Part shown: piece after piece, positions 29,626-39,936 of the stretch
Position numbering within the stretch: position 1 is the first letter of the stretch
How the letters are laid out: every line of letters starts with the position of its first letter
Source of the DNA: Wohlfahrtiimonas chitiniclastica DSM 18708
Lineage (GTDB): Bacteria; Pseudomonadota; Gammaproteobacteria; Cardiobacteriales; Wohlfahrtiimonadaceae
Assembly: GCF_000375345.1 (NCBI RefSeq)
Contig: NZ_AQXD01000005.1
Span: 1 to 64,000 of the forward strand
Reading direction: 5' to 3'
Length of the DNA stretch: 64,000 nucleotides
Made by a program: the position numbers and the translations under genes
The notes under the pieces: model-generated
What the model was told of the DNA's origin: nothing
The model's database searches: none
What the model saw: only the letters and a program-made list of their open reading frames with translations

Positions 29626-30917
29626 GTGCGCTCCTTCACTTTCTCTAAACGAAGATCAACGGCTAATTTATGGGCATCTAACAACTCTTTCTCTGCCAAA
29701 AGAGAGACGATGGGGCCTAAAGTTTTTAATCCCTCTTCGGAGATTTCTTGGATGGTCATGCGTTTACTGAAATCTGCCAATCCCAAGCTTGAGACCGTTT
29801 TTGCATAGCCATACGTTGGCAAAACGTGATTGGTGCCAGACGCATAATCACCCATGGATTCAGGAGAATATTGCCCCACAAAAACAGAGCCTGCATGCTG
29901 AATGCTTGGCAATAAATCGCGCGGTGCTTGAGTTTGTAAAATTAAGTGCTCAGGCGCATATTGATTGCTGACGCGCACGGCTTCTGTCAAATCATCCACA
30001 ATGATGGTGGTGCTGTGGCGAAGGGATTCGGTGGCCACATCTTTGCGAGAGAGGCGCGCGAGCCAATAATCTAACGCAGCATTGACGCGTTCAGCCATGT
30101 TTTGAGATGTGGTGACTAAAATCACTTGAGAATCTGCGCCATGCTCCGCTTGGGAAAGCAGATCAGAGGCCACAAAATCAGGATCTGCGGAATCATCCGC
30201 AATCACCAACACTTCAGATGGGCCCGCAGGCATGTCAATGGCTGCACCATTGACGCGCTGGCTCACTTGGCGTTTAGCTTCTGTCACATAGCTATTGCCC
30301 GGGCCAAAGATTTTATCCACTTTTTCCACTTGTTCAGTGCCAAGCCCTAAAGCAAAGATGGCTTGTGCGCCGCCCATGGTGTAAATGGTGTCAATGCCGC
30401 ATAATTTGGCCGCATAAATGATCTCATCGGCAATCGTAGGCGGTGAGGCGAGCACAATGCGTTGGCAGCCTGCAATCTGCGCTGGAATGGCCAACATTAA
30501 TACCGTGGAAAATAGCGGCGCTGTTCCGCCTGGAATGTATAAGCCCACTTTTTCAATCGGGCGCGTGACCACTTCGCATACGACGCCTTTTTGTGTTTCC
30601 ACTGTAATCGGCGGCGTTTGTTGGGCTTTGTGGAATTGATATATGTTGTCATACGCATTTTTAAGGGCAGCTTTGAACTCATCAGAGAGATTTTGCTCCG
30701 CTGCGTCAAAGGCAGATTGTGGCAACAGCACTTCAGTTAATTCTGTGCCATCAAATTGTGCCGTAAAGCGAAGCAGGGCAGCATCGCCTTCAGTTTCAAT
30801 CGCTTCGCCAATGGCGCGCACGCGATTTTCTAAACTTTCGGCGCTCATTTGCACCGGGCGCTGTAAAATTTCGGCCTGTTTTTCGGTGGTTAATTCATTC
30901 CAAACAACTGTACGCAT
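29622..30917 (-). CDS. hisD: Histidinol dehydrogenase
   Basis: A 431-residue enzyme of the last two steps of histidine synthesis. It has VGLYIPGGTAPLFSTVLM, the FGPGNSYVTEAKRQV loop, DMPAGPSEVLVIAD, DLLSQAEHGADSQV with the zinc-binding Gln and His, and NQYAPEHLILQT; the end has SVFVGQYSPESMGDYASG-TNHVLPT. ATG 30917 is preferred over GTG 30920 by spacing from GGAG. It follows hisG directly. Confidence 0.95.
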   Translation of the reverse strand: MRTVVWNELTTEKQAEILQRPVQMSAESLENRVRAIGEAIETEGDAALLRFTAQFDGTELTEVLLPQSAFDAAEQNLSDEFKAALKNAYDNIYQFHKAQQTPPITVETQKGVVCEVVTRPIEKVGLYIPGGTAPLFSTVLMLAIPAQIAGCQRIVLASPPTIADEIIYAAKLCGIDTIYTMGGAQAIFALGLGTEQVEKVDKIFGPGNSYVTEAKRQVSQRVNGAAIDMPAGPSEVLVIADDSADPDFVASDLLSQAEHGADSQVILVTTSQNMAERVNAALDYWLARLSRKDVATESLRHSTTIIVDDLTEAVRVSNQYAPEHLILQTQAPRDLLPSIQHAGSVFVGQYSPESMGDYASGTNHVLPTYGYAKTVSSLGLADFSKRMTIQEISEEGLKTLGPIVSLLAEKELLDAHKLAVDLRLEKVKERT

Positions 30918-30922
30918 CACAA

Positions 30923-31816
30923 CTACTCCATCATTTTTTCAATTGGTAACACTAAAATTGCGCTGGCCCCTTTGGCTTTAAGGGCTTCCATCGTCTCCCA
31001 GAAGAGGGATTCGGTGCTCACCATATGGATCGCGACACGCGATTGATCATTGGTGAGGGGTAAAATCGTTGGGGTCTCAGCTCCTGGCAATAATGAGCAA
31101 ATCTCTTCTAAGCGATCTTTCGGCGCATGGAGCATGATGTATTTTGATTCAATCGCTTGGGTGACGCCTTGAATGCGGCACATGAGTTTATTGATGAGCG
31201 CTTGCTTATCTGCACTCATCGGGGCGGTGGTTTGAATGAGTGCCGCTGTTGAGCGATAGATCACATCCACTTCGCGTAAACCATTTGCTTCTAATGTTGC
31301 GCCGGTTGAGACAAGGTCACAAATGGCATCTGCAAGACCTGCGCGCGGGGCAACTTCTACAGAACCATTGAGCATTGAGGTTTTAAAGGGGATGTTTTTC
31401 TCATCTAAAAAGCGCTTTAACAGATATGGGTAAGAGGTTGCGATGCGTAGATTTGTGAGATCTGTCACATCTTGATAGGGGCGCTCTTTAGGAATGGCAA
31501 TCGACAAACGGCATGCACCAAAAGGCAATTCTTTTAATGCAATGTATTGATTGTCCATTTTGCCTTCGCGGCTCAGCGCCACTTCTTCAAGGACATTTTG
31601 CCCCACAACGCCAATGTCCACCACACCATCAAAAATGAGCCCCGGAATGTCGTCATCACGCACACGCAAAATGTCGATGGGCATATTTTCCACATGGGCA
31701 ATGAGCTTATCTTTTTGAATGGTGATTTTAAGGCCACATTGCTTGAGGAGATTTTCGCAATCTTGGCTGAGTCGACCAGATTTCTGGATGGCAATTTTCA
31801 AACGTTGATTTTGCAT
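30923..31816 (-). CDS. hisG: ATP phosphoribosyltransferase, long form
   Basis: A 297-residue first enzyme of the pathway. The length and the C-terminal ACT-like regulatory domain (about residues 225-295) mark the long, self-sufficient form inhibited by histidine, so no HisZ is needed. [35 protein letters not shown] and the PRPP-binding [14 protein letters not shown] motif are present. It heads the operon; the short upstream leader contains no His-rich leader peptide, so E. coli-style attenuation is absent. Confidence 0.95.
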   Translation of the reverse strand: MQNQRLKIAIQKSGRLSQDCENLLKQCGLKITIQKDKLIAHVENMPIDILRVRDDDIPGLIFDGVVDIGVVGQNVLEEVALSREGKMDNQYIALKELPFGACRLSIAIPKERPYQDVTDLTNLRIATSYPYLLKRFLDEKNIPFKTSMLNGSVEVAPRAGLADAICDLVSTGATLEANGLREVDVIYRSTAALIQTTAPMSADKQALINKLMCRIQGVTQAIESKYIMLHAPKDRLEEICSLLPGAETPTILPLTNDQSRVAIHMVSTESLFWETMEALKAKGASAILVLPIEKMME

Positions 31817-31854
31817 GGCATTCCTTTGGTGTTTTTTTGAATTATCTTAATACT

Positions 31855-31872
31855 GTACTACTATAATAGTAC
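31855..31872. promoter_or_regulatory. HisR/TrpR-type operator at the his promoter
   Basis: GTACTA-CTATAA-TAGTAC is a dyad with perfect 6-bp arms, of the form bound by TrpR-superfamily repressors. On the minus strand it overlaps a possible -10 (TACTAT, 31873-31868 region) with TTGCAT as -35. In xanthomonads I recall a TrpR-like gene beside hisG proposed to control histidine genes; no such gene is in this window. The assignment is inference from the palindrome and position. Confidence 0.45.
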
Positions 31873-31994
31873 AATTGATTTGATTTAATGCAACCATTTT
31901 TTTATAAAATTTTCATCTCTGTTATAGTAATGATCACTAAGAGAATGAATTGATAAGAAAATTAGCCCAGATGAATTAACAATAAGGAGTGCAC

Positions 31995-33619
<1,625 letters not shown>

Positions 33620-33624
33620 ACAGC

Positions 33625-34560
33625 ATGAAATGGATGTGGTTAAGCGCGGTATTATGGTTGCCAAGCGCGTGGGCAGTCGATGAGCGATCTGTGAATAATC
33701 GTTACACAGCGCTGCTTGGCGCGCCGCTCATTGCCAGTGATTATGCAACAAAAGCGCACGATGCTTATTGGCAAGATTATGATGCGCTGGAGGCTGCCTT
33801 CTTAGCGGAGCCTTTTTTAAGCACAGATGCCATGACAAAGATTGCGAGCCATTATGCAGCGCTTGCCAATGAGCCTGCCATGGTTTGGGTGAAAGATGAA
33901 GGTGTCACGCAAAATGGGACATTGTGTTGGCGCACCACAAACACCGATTGCTTAGCCGATGTGTTGGCAAAATCGCCGCGCGTGTTGCAAAACATTGCCG
34001 ATAATGTTGCCATCATCGCGCGGTATGATGCAGTGTTTGCCAATCATCCTGTGGAAACGTGGGTGTGGTATCCGAAAGACGCCGTGATGATGACGCCCTT
34101 TCCACAATATCCGCCCCTTTTGAACATTGCTAAGCTGCAATTGGCCGCCGGCACTGCAGGTATTTTGACGGACAATATTGATGAAGGATTGCAAAGTTTT
34201 ATGGGCGTGCAGCAGCGCGTCAGTGAGATGACGAATGCCGAACAAACCACCGGCATTTTAGCGGTGATGGTTGCGCTGTCGATGCAAGATGGGCTCAACC
34301 AATATTTGGAAGCATTGCTACAAAGCGATGTGATGGAAGCCTTGCTTACGAGTGCACATTTGCAGCAGTTGCTTGCGACACATGAAGCATTGCCTTCGCA
34401 ATTAGAGAGCGCCTTGCAGCGTGCGCTCCATTTTGAGTTTGGTCATTTAGCAGAAGAGGAAGCGACCGCTTCTCGTCAACATTTTATTGATAAAGCCGAA
34501 CACATCATGAAGCGCCATCAGCGCGTTCAAGCAGCATATCAGCAACTCAATGCCTCTTAA
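33625..34560 (+). CDS. Exported protein of unknown function
   Basis: A 311-residue protein with a clear signal peptide (MKWMWLSAVLWLPSAWA, cleavage after AWA). I do not recognise the mature protein. It is alpha-helical in character, with one Cys pair in TLCWRTTNTDCLADVLA near residue 105-116, and an Ala/Leu/Gln-rich C-terminal half. ATG 33625 has GGAG 9 bases before it; the open frame begins inside the SDR gene and is not used. Its last bases overlap the end of the convergent esterase. It may be cotranscribed with the dehydrogenase. Confidence 0.75.
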   Translation: MKWMWLSAVLWLPSAWAVDERSVNNRYTALLGAPLIASDYATKAHDAYWQDYDALEAAFLAEPFLSTDAMTKIASHYAALANEPAMVWVKDEGVTQNGTLCWRTTNTDCLADVLAKSPRVLQNIADNVAIIARYDAVFANHPVETWVWYPKDAVMMTPFPQYPPLLNIAKLQLAAGTAGILTDNIDEGLQSFMGVQQRVSEMTNAEQTTGILAVMVALSMQDGLNQYLEALLQSDVMEALLTSAHLQQLLATHEALPSQLESALQRALHFEFGHLAEEEATASRQHFIDKAEHIMKRHQRVQAAYQQLNAS

Positions 34561-35603
34561 GGCAAGAGTGACTGCGCTGTGTTGCCGTTTGGATAAAGCG
34601 TGAGGATGTATTTTTCAAACGCCAACGCGGTTTTGGGTGTGCCGGTGCGCTTTAAATATGACAATACAGCCGCTAAATAAGGCTCGCTTGGCTGCATCGT
34701 AAAGCCAAGTTTGGCGCTTAAATCTTCATATTGAATCTGCACTAAATTTGGCTCATCATGGAGCGCTCGTAGATTCACCTGCATACCATCAAACAGTGTG
34801 CGTAGCCCCTCTAAATTGCCTTTGATGACAATCGAGCCGTGATCCTCGCCTTCATATTGCGCATAGTGATAAGTTAGGCGCGAAAAGGGCTGACTTTGTA
34901 GATAATCATTGAAAGTTGAGATGGCATCATAATGATCCGTTAAATGATCACGGCGCTCAGTTTGCCCAACTTGCGTGAGGATCAATTGAATGTTGTGAAA
35001 ATCTTGTCCACGTGCGGCTTTAAATTTTTTCAGCATAAAGGCGTCATCCCACCAAATGCTTGGATCATGCACAATGTAAGCATTCATGGAGTGATTGCTC
35101 AATAGATGATTTAGGGCTGTAATGCCGCCAAATGAATGGCCAATGAGAATGTTATAACCATTGGTGCGATGGGTTTGTTCGATCAATGGGCGAAGGGTGC
35201 CTTCTAGAAAATCAAAAAATGCACCATTGCCACCGGTTTCACCATTGATGGCATGAGAATTGATGGGTGCGCTAGGAATGGATGGCGTTAAATCCCGCGT
35301 GCGATCGGTATTGATGATGCCCACAATGATCATTTCAGGCAAGGATGGATAGGGCGCTTTAGAGAGCTTTTCCACAATGCCTGTCAAGTAATGAAAATGA
35401 CTTTCGCCATCGAGCAAATAAATGACCGGATAAGTCTGTGAGGGATAATCGGCATACGAAGGTGGCACATAGACTTGTACCTCGCGCGCTTCATCATTTA
35501 AGCTTGGGGCAAATAATGTGGTGATGTTGCCAATGGTGATGGGCTGTGCAAAGCCGATGGGCATCAGCACACAAAAGAGTAGGATAAAAAAACGCATGAT
35601 CAT
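34557..35603 (-). CDS. Secreted alpha/beta hydrolase, probable siderophore esterase
   Basis: About 348 residues with a signal peptide (MRFFILLFCVLMPIGFA). The fold is the esterase D / Fes / IroE type: VQVYVPPSY, YPVIYLLDGESHF, MIIVGI, and the nucleophile elbow IGHSFGGITAL; an EGEDHGSI segment supplies the His, and an Asp lies in the FDFLEGTLRP region or nearby. Such enzymes hydrolyse ferric siderophore esters in the periplasm. A near-consensus Fur box directly upstream supports an iron role. Start is ATG 35603 or 35597; the upstream ATG 35618 would leave no room for the promoter. Confidence 0.78.
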   Translation of the reverse strand: MIMRFFILLFCVLMPIGFAQPITIGNITTLFAPSLNDEAREVQVYVPPSYADYPSQTYPVIYLLDGESHFHYLTGIVEKLSKAPYPSLPEMIIVGIINTDRTRDLTPSIPSAPINSHAINGETGGNGAFFDFLEGTLRPLIEQTHRTNGYNILIGHSFGGITALNHLLSNHSMNAYIVHDPSIWWDDAFMLKKFKAARGQDFHNIQLILTQVGQTERRDHLTDHYDAISTFNDYLQSQPFSRLTYHYAQYEGEDHGSIVIKGNLEGLRTLFDGMQVNLRALHDEPNLVQIQYEDLSAKLGFTMQPSEPYLAAVLSYLKRTGTPKTALAFEKYILTLYPNGNTAQSLLP

Positions 35604-35624
35604 GATGCCTCTCGTCAATAATTA

Positions 35625-35643
35625 GATAATGATAGTCATTCTC
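35625..35643. promoter_or_regulatory. Fur box upstream of the esterase gene
   Basis: GATAATGATAGTCATTCTC matches the 19-bp Fur consensus GATAATGATAATCATTATC at 17 positions. It lies just upstream of the minus-strand esterase gene, where it would repress it when iron is plentiful. It is also near the plus-strand metQ-like promoter, about 30 bp away. Confidence 0.72.
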
Positions 35644-35674
35644 ATTTGATATGACAAATTTTTATTAAAAAATA

Positions 35675-35703
35675 TTGACCCTCACTGAAGAACGCGCTAT
35701 TAA
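35675..35703 (+). promoter_or_regulatory. Promoter of the tandem metQ-like genes
   Basis: TTGACC and TATTAA are separated by 17 bp. Immediately downstream GCGCTATT (35694-35701) pairs with AATAGCGC (35720-35727) around an 18-nt loop. I see no MetJ boxes (AGACGTCT repeats) or SAM riboswitch. Confidence 0.5.
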
Positions 35704-35828
35704 TAATGAACTATTAAACAATAGCGCCGATTTACACAACTTGCGGGCGAAAACAGCTAAACAGTGCAATCGATCATTGAATGTTTACGTTGGCTCGAGA
35801 TTGGCGCAAGGCAATTAAAGGAGTCATC

Positions 35829-36671
35829 ATGAAAGCATTAGGGAAACGATTGATCACGGCAGCAACCTTAGCATTGAGCCTAATTTTGGCCGGTTGCGGT
35901 AACAGCGACACCACACAAACTTCTGAGAAAAAAGCCATCACCTTTGGCACGACGCCAGGCATGTTTGCGGACATGGTGCGTGATTCTGTGCGCCCGCAAT
36001 TAGAAGAGAAGGGTTACACCGTTAAATTGATTGAATTTAATGATTATGTGCGCCCTAATCATGCATTGGCGAGCGGCGATTTAGACATCAATATTTTCCA
36101 ACATCAACCCTATTTAACGCAGTTCATTGCCCACAATAAAGTGGATTTAATCCCATTGTTCCAAGTGCCAACGGCGCCTCTTGGCGTGTATCCTGGTAAA
36201 TTAAAAACGTTGGATGATGTGAAAGAAGGCTCGACCATTTCTGTGGCGAGTGATCCTAGTAACTTTTCACGCACGCTTGTACTATTGAGTCAATTAGGCT
36301 GGATTACGTTAAAAGATGATGTCAATCCCATCACTGCATCTGAAAAAGACATTGCTGAGAATCCTAAGGGCTTAAAATTCATTGCCATTGATGCTGCACA
36401 ATTGCCAAGATCGCGTTCGGATGTGGATTTTGCAGTGATTACGGGCAACTATGCTGTGGATGCAAAAATCCCCTTAACCGAAGCTTTATTTCAAGAGCCA
36501 AGCTTTGAATACATCAATTGGTCTGCCATTAAAACTGCCGATCAAAATGCGCAATGGGTCAAAGATGTGACGGATGCCTACAATTCAGAGGCCTTTAAAG
36601 CGTATGCCCATAAGGTGTTTGCCGGTTATAAATATCCTGCAGCATGGTCAGCAACAGACTCTAAGGAATAA
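35829..36671 (+). CDS. MetQ/NlpA-family substrate-binding lipoprotein, copy 1
   Basis: A 280-residue periplasmic-binding lipoprotein with lipobox LILAGCGNS. The NlpA pattern is clear: ITFGTTPGMFADMVRDSVRPQLEEKGYTVKLIEFNDYV, then LDINIFQHQPYL, VPTAPLGVYPGKLKTLDDV, SVASDPSNFSRTL and RSRSDVDFAVITGNYA. MetQ proteins deliver methionine (or related compounds) to MetNI. ATG 35829 has AAAGGAG. No metN or metI is adjacent, so transporter and substrate are open. It is followed after 2 bp by a paralogue. Confidence 0.88.
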   Translation: MKALGKRLITAATLALSLILAGCGNSDTTQTSEKKAITFGTTPGMFADMVRDSVRPQLEEKGYTVKLIEFNDYVRPNHALASGDLDINIFQHQPYLTQFIAHNKVDLIPLFQVPTAPLGVYPGKLKTLDDVKEGSTISVASDPSNFSRTLVLLSQLGWITLKDDVNPITASEKDIAENPKGLKFIAIDAAQLPRSRSDVDFAVITGNYAVDAKIPLTEALFQEPSFEYINWSAIKTADQNAQWVKDVTDAYNSEAFKAYAHKVFAGYKYPAAWSATDSKE

Positions 36672-36673
36672 TC

Positions 36674-37504
36674 ATGAAACGATTGGGACGCAAAATATTG
36701 GCGATCAGTGCACTTGCCGTGAGTTTAATCCTCGCAGGCTGTGGTCAAGATCAAGCGGAGTCCACACATCAAACAGTGATCACCGTTGGGACAACACCTG
36801 GCATGTTTGCGGACATGGTGCGTGATTCGGTACGCGCGCAATTAGAAGAGAAGGGTTACACCGTCAAATTGATTGAATTTAATGACTATGTGCGCCCAAA
36901 TATGGCATTGGCGGATGGTGATTTAGACATCAATATTTTTCAGCATAAGCCTTATTTAGATGTATTTAAAGGGCAGCGCCATTTAGATTTGGTTGAAGTT
37001 TTTCAAGTGCCCACCGCGCCGCTTGGCATTTATCCTGGGAAATTAAAATCATTAGCAGATCTCAAAGAAGGTGCGCGCATCTCTGCGCCGAATGATCCGA
37101 GTAACTTTGCCCGCGCCATTGTGATGTTAGATGAATTGGGCTGGATTAAACTGAAAGCGGGCGTGAATCCCATTTTGGCGACGAAAAATGACATTGCCGA
37201 GAATCTAAAAGGCATTGAAATTGTCGAGCTTGATGCCGCACAAGTTCCAAGATCCCGTTCGGATGTGGATTTTGCCATCATCAACGGCAATTATGCCATT
37301 GATGCCAAGATTCCGTTAACCGATGCACTTTTTCAAGAACCAAGTTTTGCCTATGTTAATTGGAGTGCAGTGAAGTCAAAAGATATCGAGGCGCCATGGT
37401 TAAAAGATGTGACGGATGCCTACAATTCAGAAGCCTTTAAAGCGTACATTGCCAAAACTTATCCTGGTTTTAAATTGCCGGCGGCATGGGGCAATCAGCC
37501 ATAA
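36674..37504 (+). CDS. MetQ/NlpA-family substrate-binding lipoprotein, copy 2
   Basis: A 276-residue paralogue of the preceding gene, with lipobox LILAGCGQD. Large blocks are identical in both (TTPGMFADMVRDSVR, EEKGYTVKLIEFNDYV, VTDAYNSEAFKAY). Differences cluster in the central part, such as KGQRHLDLVEVFQ versus AHNKVDLIPLFQ, which may change ligand preference. RBS AAGGA precedes the ATG. A terminator follows, so the unit is just the two binding proteins. Confidence 0.88.
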   Translation: MKRLGRKILAISALAVSLILAGCGQDQAESTHQTVITVGTTPGMFADMVRDSVRAQLEEKGYTVKLIEFNDYVRPNMALADGDLDINIFQHKPYLDVFKGQRHLDLVEVFQVPTAPLGIYPGKLKSLADLKEGARISAPNDPSNFARAIVMLDELGWIKLKAGVNPILATKNDIAENLKGIEIVELDAAQVPRSRSDVDFAIINGNYAIDAKIPLTDALFQEPSFAYVNWSAVKSKDIEAPWLKDVTDAYNSEAFKAYIAKTYPGFKLPAAWGNQP

Positions 37505-37520
37505 TGGGTAGAATCGAAAG

Positions 37521-37542
37521 CCGCTCAATGAGCGGTTTTTTA
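37521..37542 (+). terminator. Terminator after the metQ pair
   Basis: CCGCTC-AAT-GAGCGG with a T-run of six. Confidence 0.8.
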
Positions 37543-38133
37543 TAGCGCGCGTTGAATGCGTTGATAAATGGTGAACATCAATAACGCAACCATTGCCCAT
37601 AAAATGCCATTGAGAAATGTCATTGAAATGATGTTTAGAGCCAGTGCAATACACAATGCGCCGAGTACGAAGGCACGATCGCTTTTACCCATTGGCCCAT
37701 CATAGCGGCGCTTTTCTCCAATCAGTGGTGCCATAACGCCGGCATATTCTGACAATAAGGCTAGAAAAATCACGCTGAATACGGCAATACTATTGATGCC
37801 TGCAATGGGCAATAGAACGAGCATTAAAGCTGTGTCTGAAATCACATCGCACAATTCATTGAGATAAGCGCCGAGTTTCGAGGCTTGCTGATGTTCGCGG
37901 GCAAGCATGCCATCAATTGCATTGAGCGACATGCGCACAAATAACCAAATGGGCATGAGCCATAAGATCGTAAAATTGGGCAAGCTGACAGTGATGATGC
38001 CAGCTGTGAGAATGGAGCCTAAGCAGGCAAAGAGTGTCACTTGATTGGCAGTGATGCTGCGCTGATACAGTGTATGAACAAGCGGGCGAAGTAAATTCTG
38101 AAATTTTGGTTTGAGTTGATAAATGGTGATCAT
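37540..38133 (-). CDS. ynbA: CDP-alcohol phosphatidyltransferase, YnbA-like
   Basis: A 197-residue inner-membrane enzyme. It begins ITIYQLKPKFQNLLRP and has RSITANQVTL, as in E. coli YnbA. The catalytic motif reads NAIDGMLARE ... LGAYLNELCDVISD: DG, AR and the last Asp are present but the third Asp of the usual motif is Asn, which is also so in YnbA, so it is a family trait and not decay. Substrates are unknown. It is divergent from the methyltransferase and YnbB-like genes and probably shares their control. A TTGACA-type -35 lies in the intergenic region on the minus strand. Confidence 0.85.
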   Translation of the reverse strand: MITIYQLKPKFQNLLRPLVHTLYQRSITANQVTLFACLGSILTAGIITVSLPNFTILWLMPIWLFVRMSLNAIDGMLAREHQQASKLGAYLNELCDVISDTALMLVLLPIAGINSIAVFSVIFLALLSEYAGVMAPLIGEKRRYDGPMGKSDRAFVLGALCIALALNIISMTFLNGILWAMVALLMFTIYQRIQRAL

Positions 38134-38256
38134 CTTATTTTCTCCTGAAGTGTTTAATTATATTGAGCGATGTTTATTTGTCTGTCAAATAAAATAAACA
38201 CTGCTTATTTTTAGCGAGCGAAAAATCTTGTTAAGATGCACGCAAAGGAGGAAACA

Positions 38257-38880
38257 ATGAGAGAAAAATGGGATGCCCGTTACGCCGCACATGAGCATTT
38301 ATATGGCAGTGCGCCAAATGCCTTTATTGCCAAAATGGTGGAGGGATTAGAGTTTTCCGGTACATCGCTTGCAATTGCAGAAGGGGAAGGGCGAAATGCG
38401 CTCTATATTTTAGAAGATGCTATGCGTCATAATCGCCCGATGACGATGTTGTTACAAGATTATTCAAGCGTTGGGCTCACAAAGGCTAAAGCGCGCGCTG
38501 AATCCATGGGATTGATCATCGAGACACAATGCATTGATCTTAATGATGCCGCTTGGCCGTCACAGCATTATGACAATGTATTTTGTGTGTTTGGGCATTT
38601 TGAACCTGCACTGAAAGATAAAACATTGCACGGCATTCGTGAGAGTTTAAAGCATGAGGGATGGTTTGTGGGCGAGGTGTATTCAACCGCGCAACTTGCC
38701 TATCAAACGGGCGGGCCGCCTGTGGCTGAATTGTTGTATGATGTTGAGGATTTCCTTACCGTCTTTGCTAACGATCGCATTCATCATCTATTTTTAGGGG
38801 AAGTGATGCGTTCAGAAGGTGATCTACACAATGGCTTGTGTCATGTGATTCAATTTGCCATTCAAGTGAAAAAAGACTAA
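38257..38880 (+). CDS. Class I SAM-dependent methyltransferase (TehB-like)
   Basis: A 207-residue soluble protein. The start MREKWDARYAAHEHLYGSAPNAFI is typical of the TehB/thiopurine-like methyltransferases, and motif I reads LAIAEGEGRNALYI (GxGxGxNA type), with DYSSVGLTKAKARAE and an acidic LNDAAWPSQHYDNVFCVFGHF motif. AAGGAGG precedes ATG 38257; the open frame begins at 38236. E. coli ynbC also has a methyltransferase part, so this gene likely takes that role in the locus. The substrate is unknown. Confidence 0.8.
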   Translation: MREKWDARYAAHEHLYGSAPNAFIAKMVEGLEFSGTSLAIAEGEGRNALYILEDAMRHNRPMTMLLQDYSSVGLTKAKARAESMGLIIETQCIDLNDAAWPSQHYDNVFCVFGHFEPALKDKTLHGIRESLKHEGWFVGEVYSTAQLAYQTGGPPVAELLYDVEDFLTVFANDRIHHLFLGEVMRSEGDLHNGLCHVIQFAIQVKKD

Positions 38881-38895
38881 AGCAACGCCATTAAA

Positions 38896-38923
38896 TTTAA
38901 GCCATAAATATAAATGGCTTAAA
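38896..38923. repeat. Inverted repeat between methyltransferase and ynbB-like genes
   Basis: TTTAAGCCAT and ATGGCTTAAA are perfect 10-bp arms with an 8-base loop. No strong T-run follows, so it may be a partial terminator or mRNA-stabilising hairpin. Confidence 0.45.
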
Positions 38924-38997
38924 ATTTAAGTTGTATTTAAACGTTGTTTAGTTTAAATTAAACAGTATTCAAAATAACAATGCATAGGAAATGGATC

Positions 38998-39936
38998 ATG
39001 GCGCATCTTTTACCCCACAGTTTTTATATGATCATCGCACTTTTTGCTTTATTGAGTGTAGCGAGCCTCATCGTTTGGCTCAAATGCCAACGTCAAAAAG
39101 GGCAGCACAATGAATTGGCCATGCGCACGCAATCATGGTGGTGGATGATCATCATTGTGGTGGGCGCGTTGTACCTTGGGCAAAAAGCCATCACGATCCT
39201 TTTTGCATTGATGAGCTTTCTCGCCCTCAAAGAGTTCTTTTCCATTACGCCAATGCGTGCGGTGGATCGTCGTTTGGTGTTTTGGGCGTATTTAGCCATC
39301 CCATTGCAATACTATTTTGCGTATGTGCAGTGGTATGGCATGTTCATCATTTTAATTCCAGTCTACTTATTTTTACTGTTGCCGATGCGCTCAGTTTTGA
39401 TTGGGGAAACAGATGGCTTCATTAAAGCAAATGCCACCATTCAATGGAGTTTGATGCTGTGTGTGTTTGCCTTTAGTCACATTGCTTATTTAGCAAATTT
39501 AGATCGTATCAATCCAGCAGCTGGCTTTGCCGGTTTGATTTTATATCTGCTATTCATCACGCAGTTCAATGATGTGAGCCAATATGTGTGCGGTAAGCTT
39601 TGGGGGCGCCATAAAATCATCCCGAAAGTGAGCCCAAATAAAACATGGGAAGGATTCATTGGCGGGCTCATCGTGACGACATTATTGGCCACATGTTTAG
39701 CGCCTTATTTAACCATTTTGACATGGCAGCAGGGATTGATGGCAGGGATTGTATTGGCCATTTCTGGTTTTATTGGTGATGTCGTACTTTCATCCGTTAA
39801 GCGCGATTTAGGCATCAAAGACAGCGGCGCATTGATTCCGGGGCACGGTGGCATTTTAGATCGCATTGACAGCTTAATGTACACAGCGCCACTCTTTTTC
39901 CATTACTTTTATTTCGTAACGAAGGGGGCAGTATGA
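38998..39936 (+). CDS. ynbB: Phosphatidate cytidylyltransferase, YnbB-like
   Basis: A 312-residue multi-TM enzyme of the CdsA family, making CDP-diacylglycerol from phosphatidate and CTP. QFNDVSQYVCGKLWGRHKIIPKVSPNKTWEGFIGG and SVKRDLGIKDSGALIPGHGGILDRIDSLMYTAP are the CdsA signature (KDSGxxxPGHGGxxDRxDS) and match E. coli YnbB closely. ATG 38998 is preferred over 38980. Its end overlaps the PlsC-like gene by 4 bp. Probably this makes a CDP-lipid for the divergent YnbA. Confidence 0.87.
   Translation: MAHLLPHSFYMIIALFALLSVASLIVWLKCQRQKGQHNELAMRTQSWWWMIIIVVGALYLGQKAITILFALMSFLALKEFFSITPMRAVDRRLVFWAYLAIPLQYYFAYVQWYGMFIILIPVYLFLLLPMRSVLIGETDGFIKANATIQWSLMLCVFAFSHIAYLANLDRINPAAGFAGLILYLLFITQFNDVSQYVCGKLWGRHKIIPKVSPNKTWEGFIGGLIVTTLLATCLAPYLTILTWQQGLMAGIVLAISGFIGDVVLSSVKRDLGIKDSGALIPGHGGILDRIDSLMYTAPLFFHYFYFVTKGAV

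Noticed and set aside
35694-35727. Inverted repeat GCGCTATT / AATAGCGC as a riboswitch or MetJ site
   Set aside because: No SAM-riboswitch core or AGACGTCT repeats are visible; the loop is long and A/T-rich, so I leave it as an unassigned hairpin.
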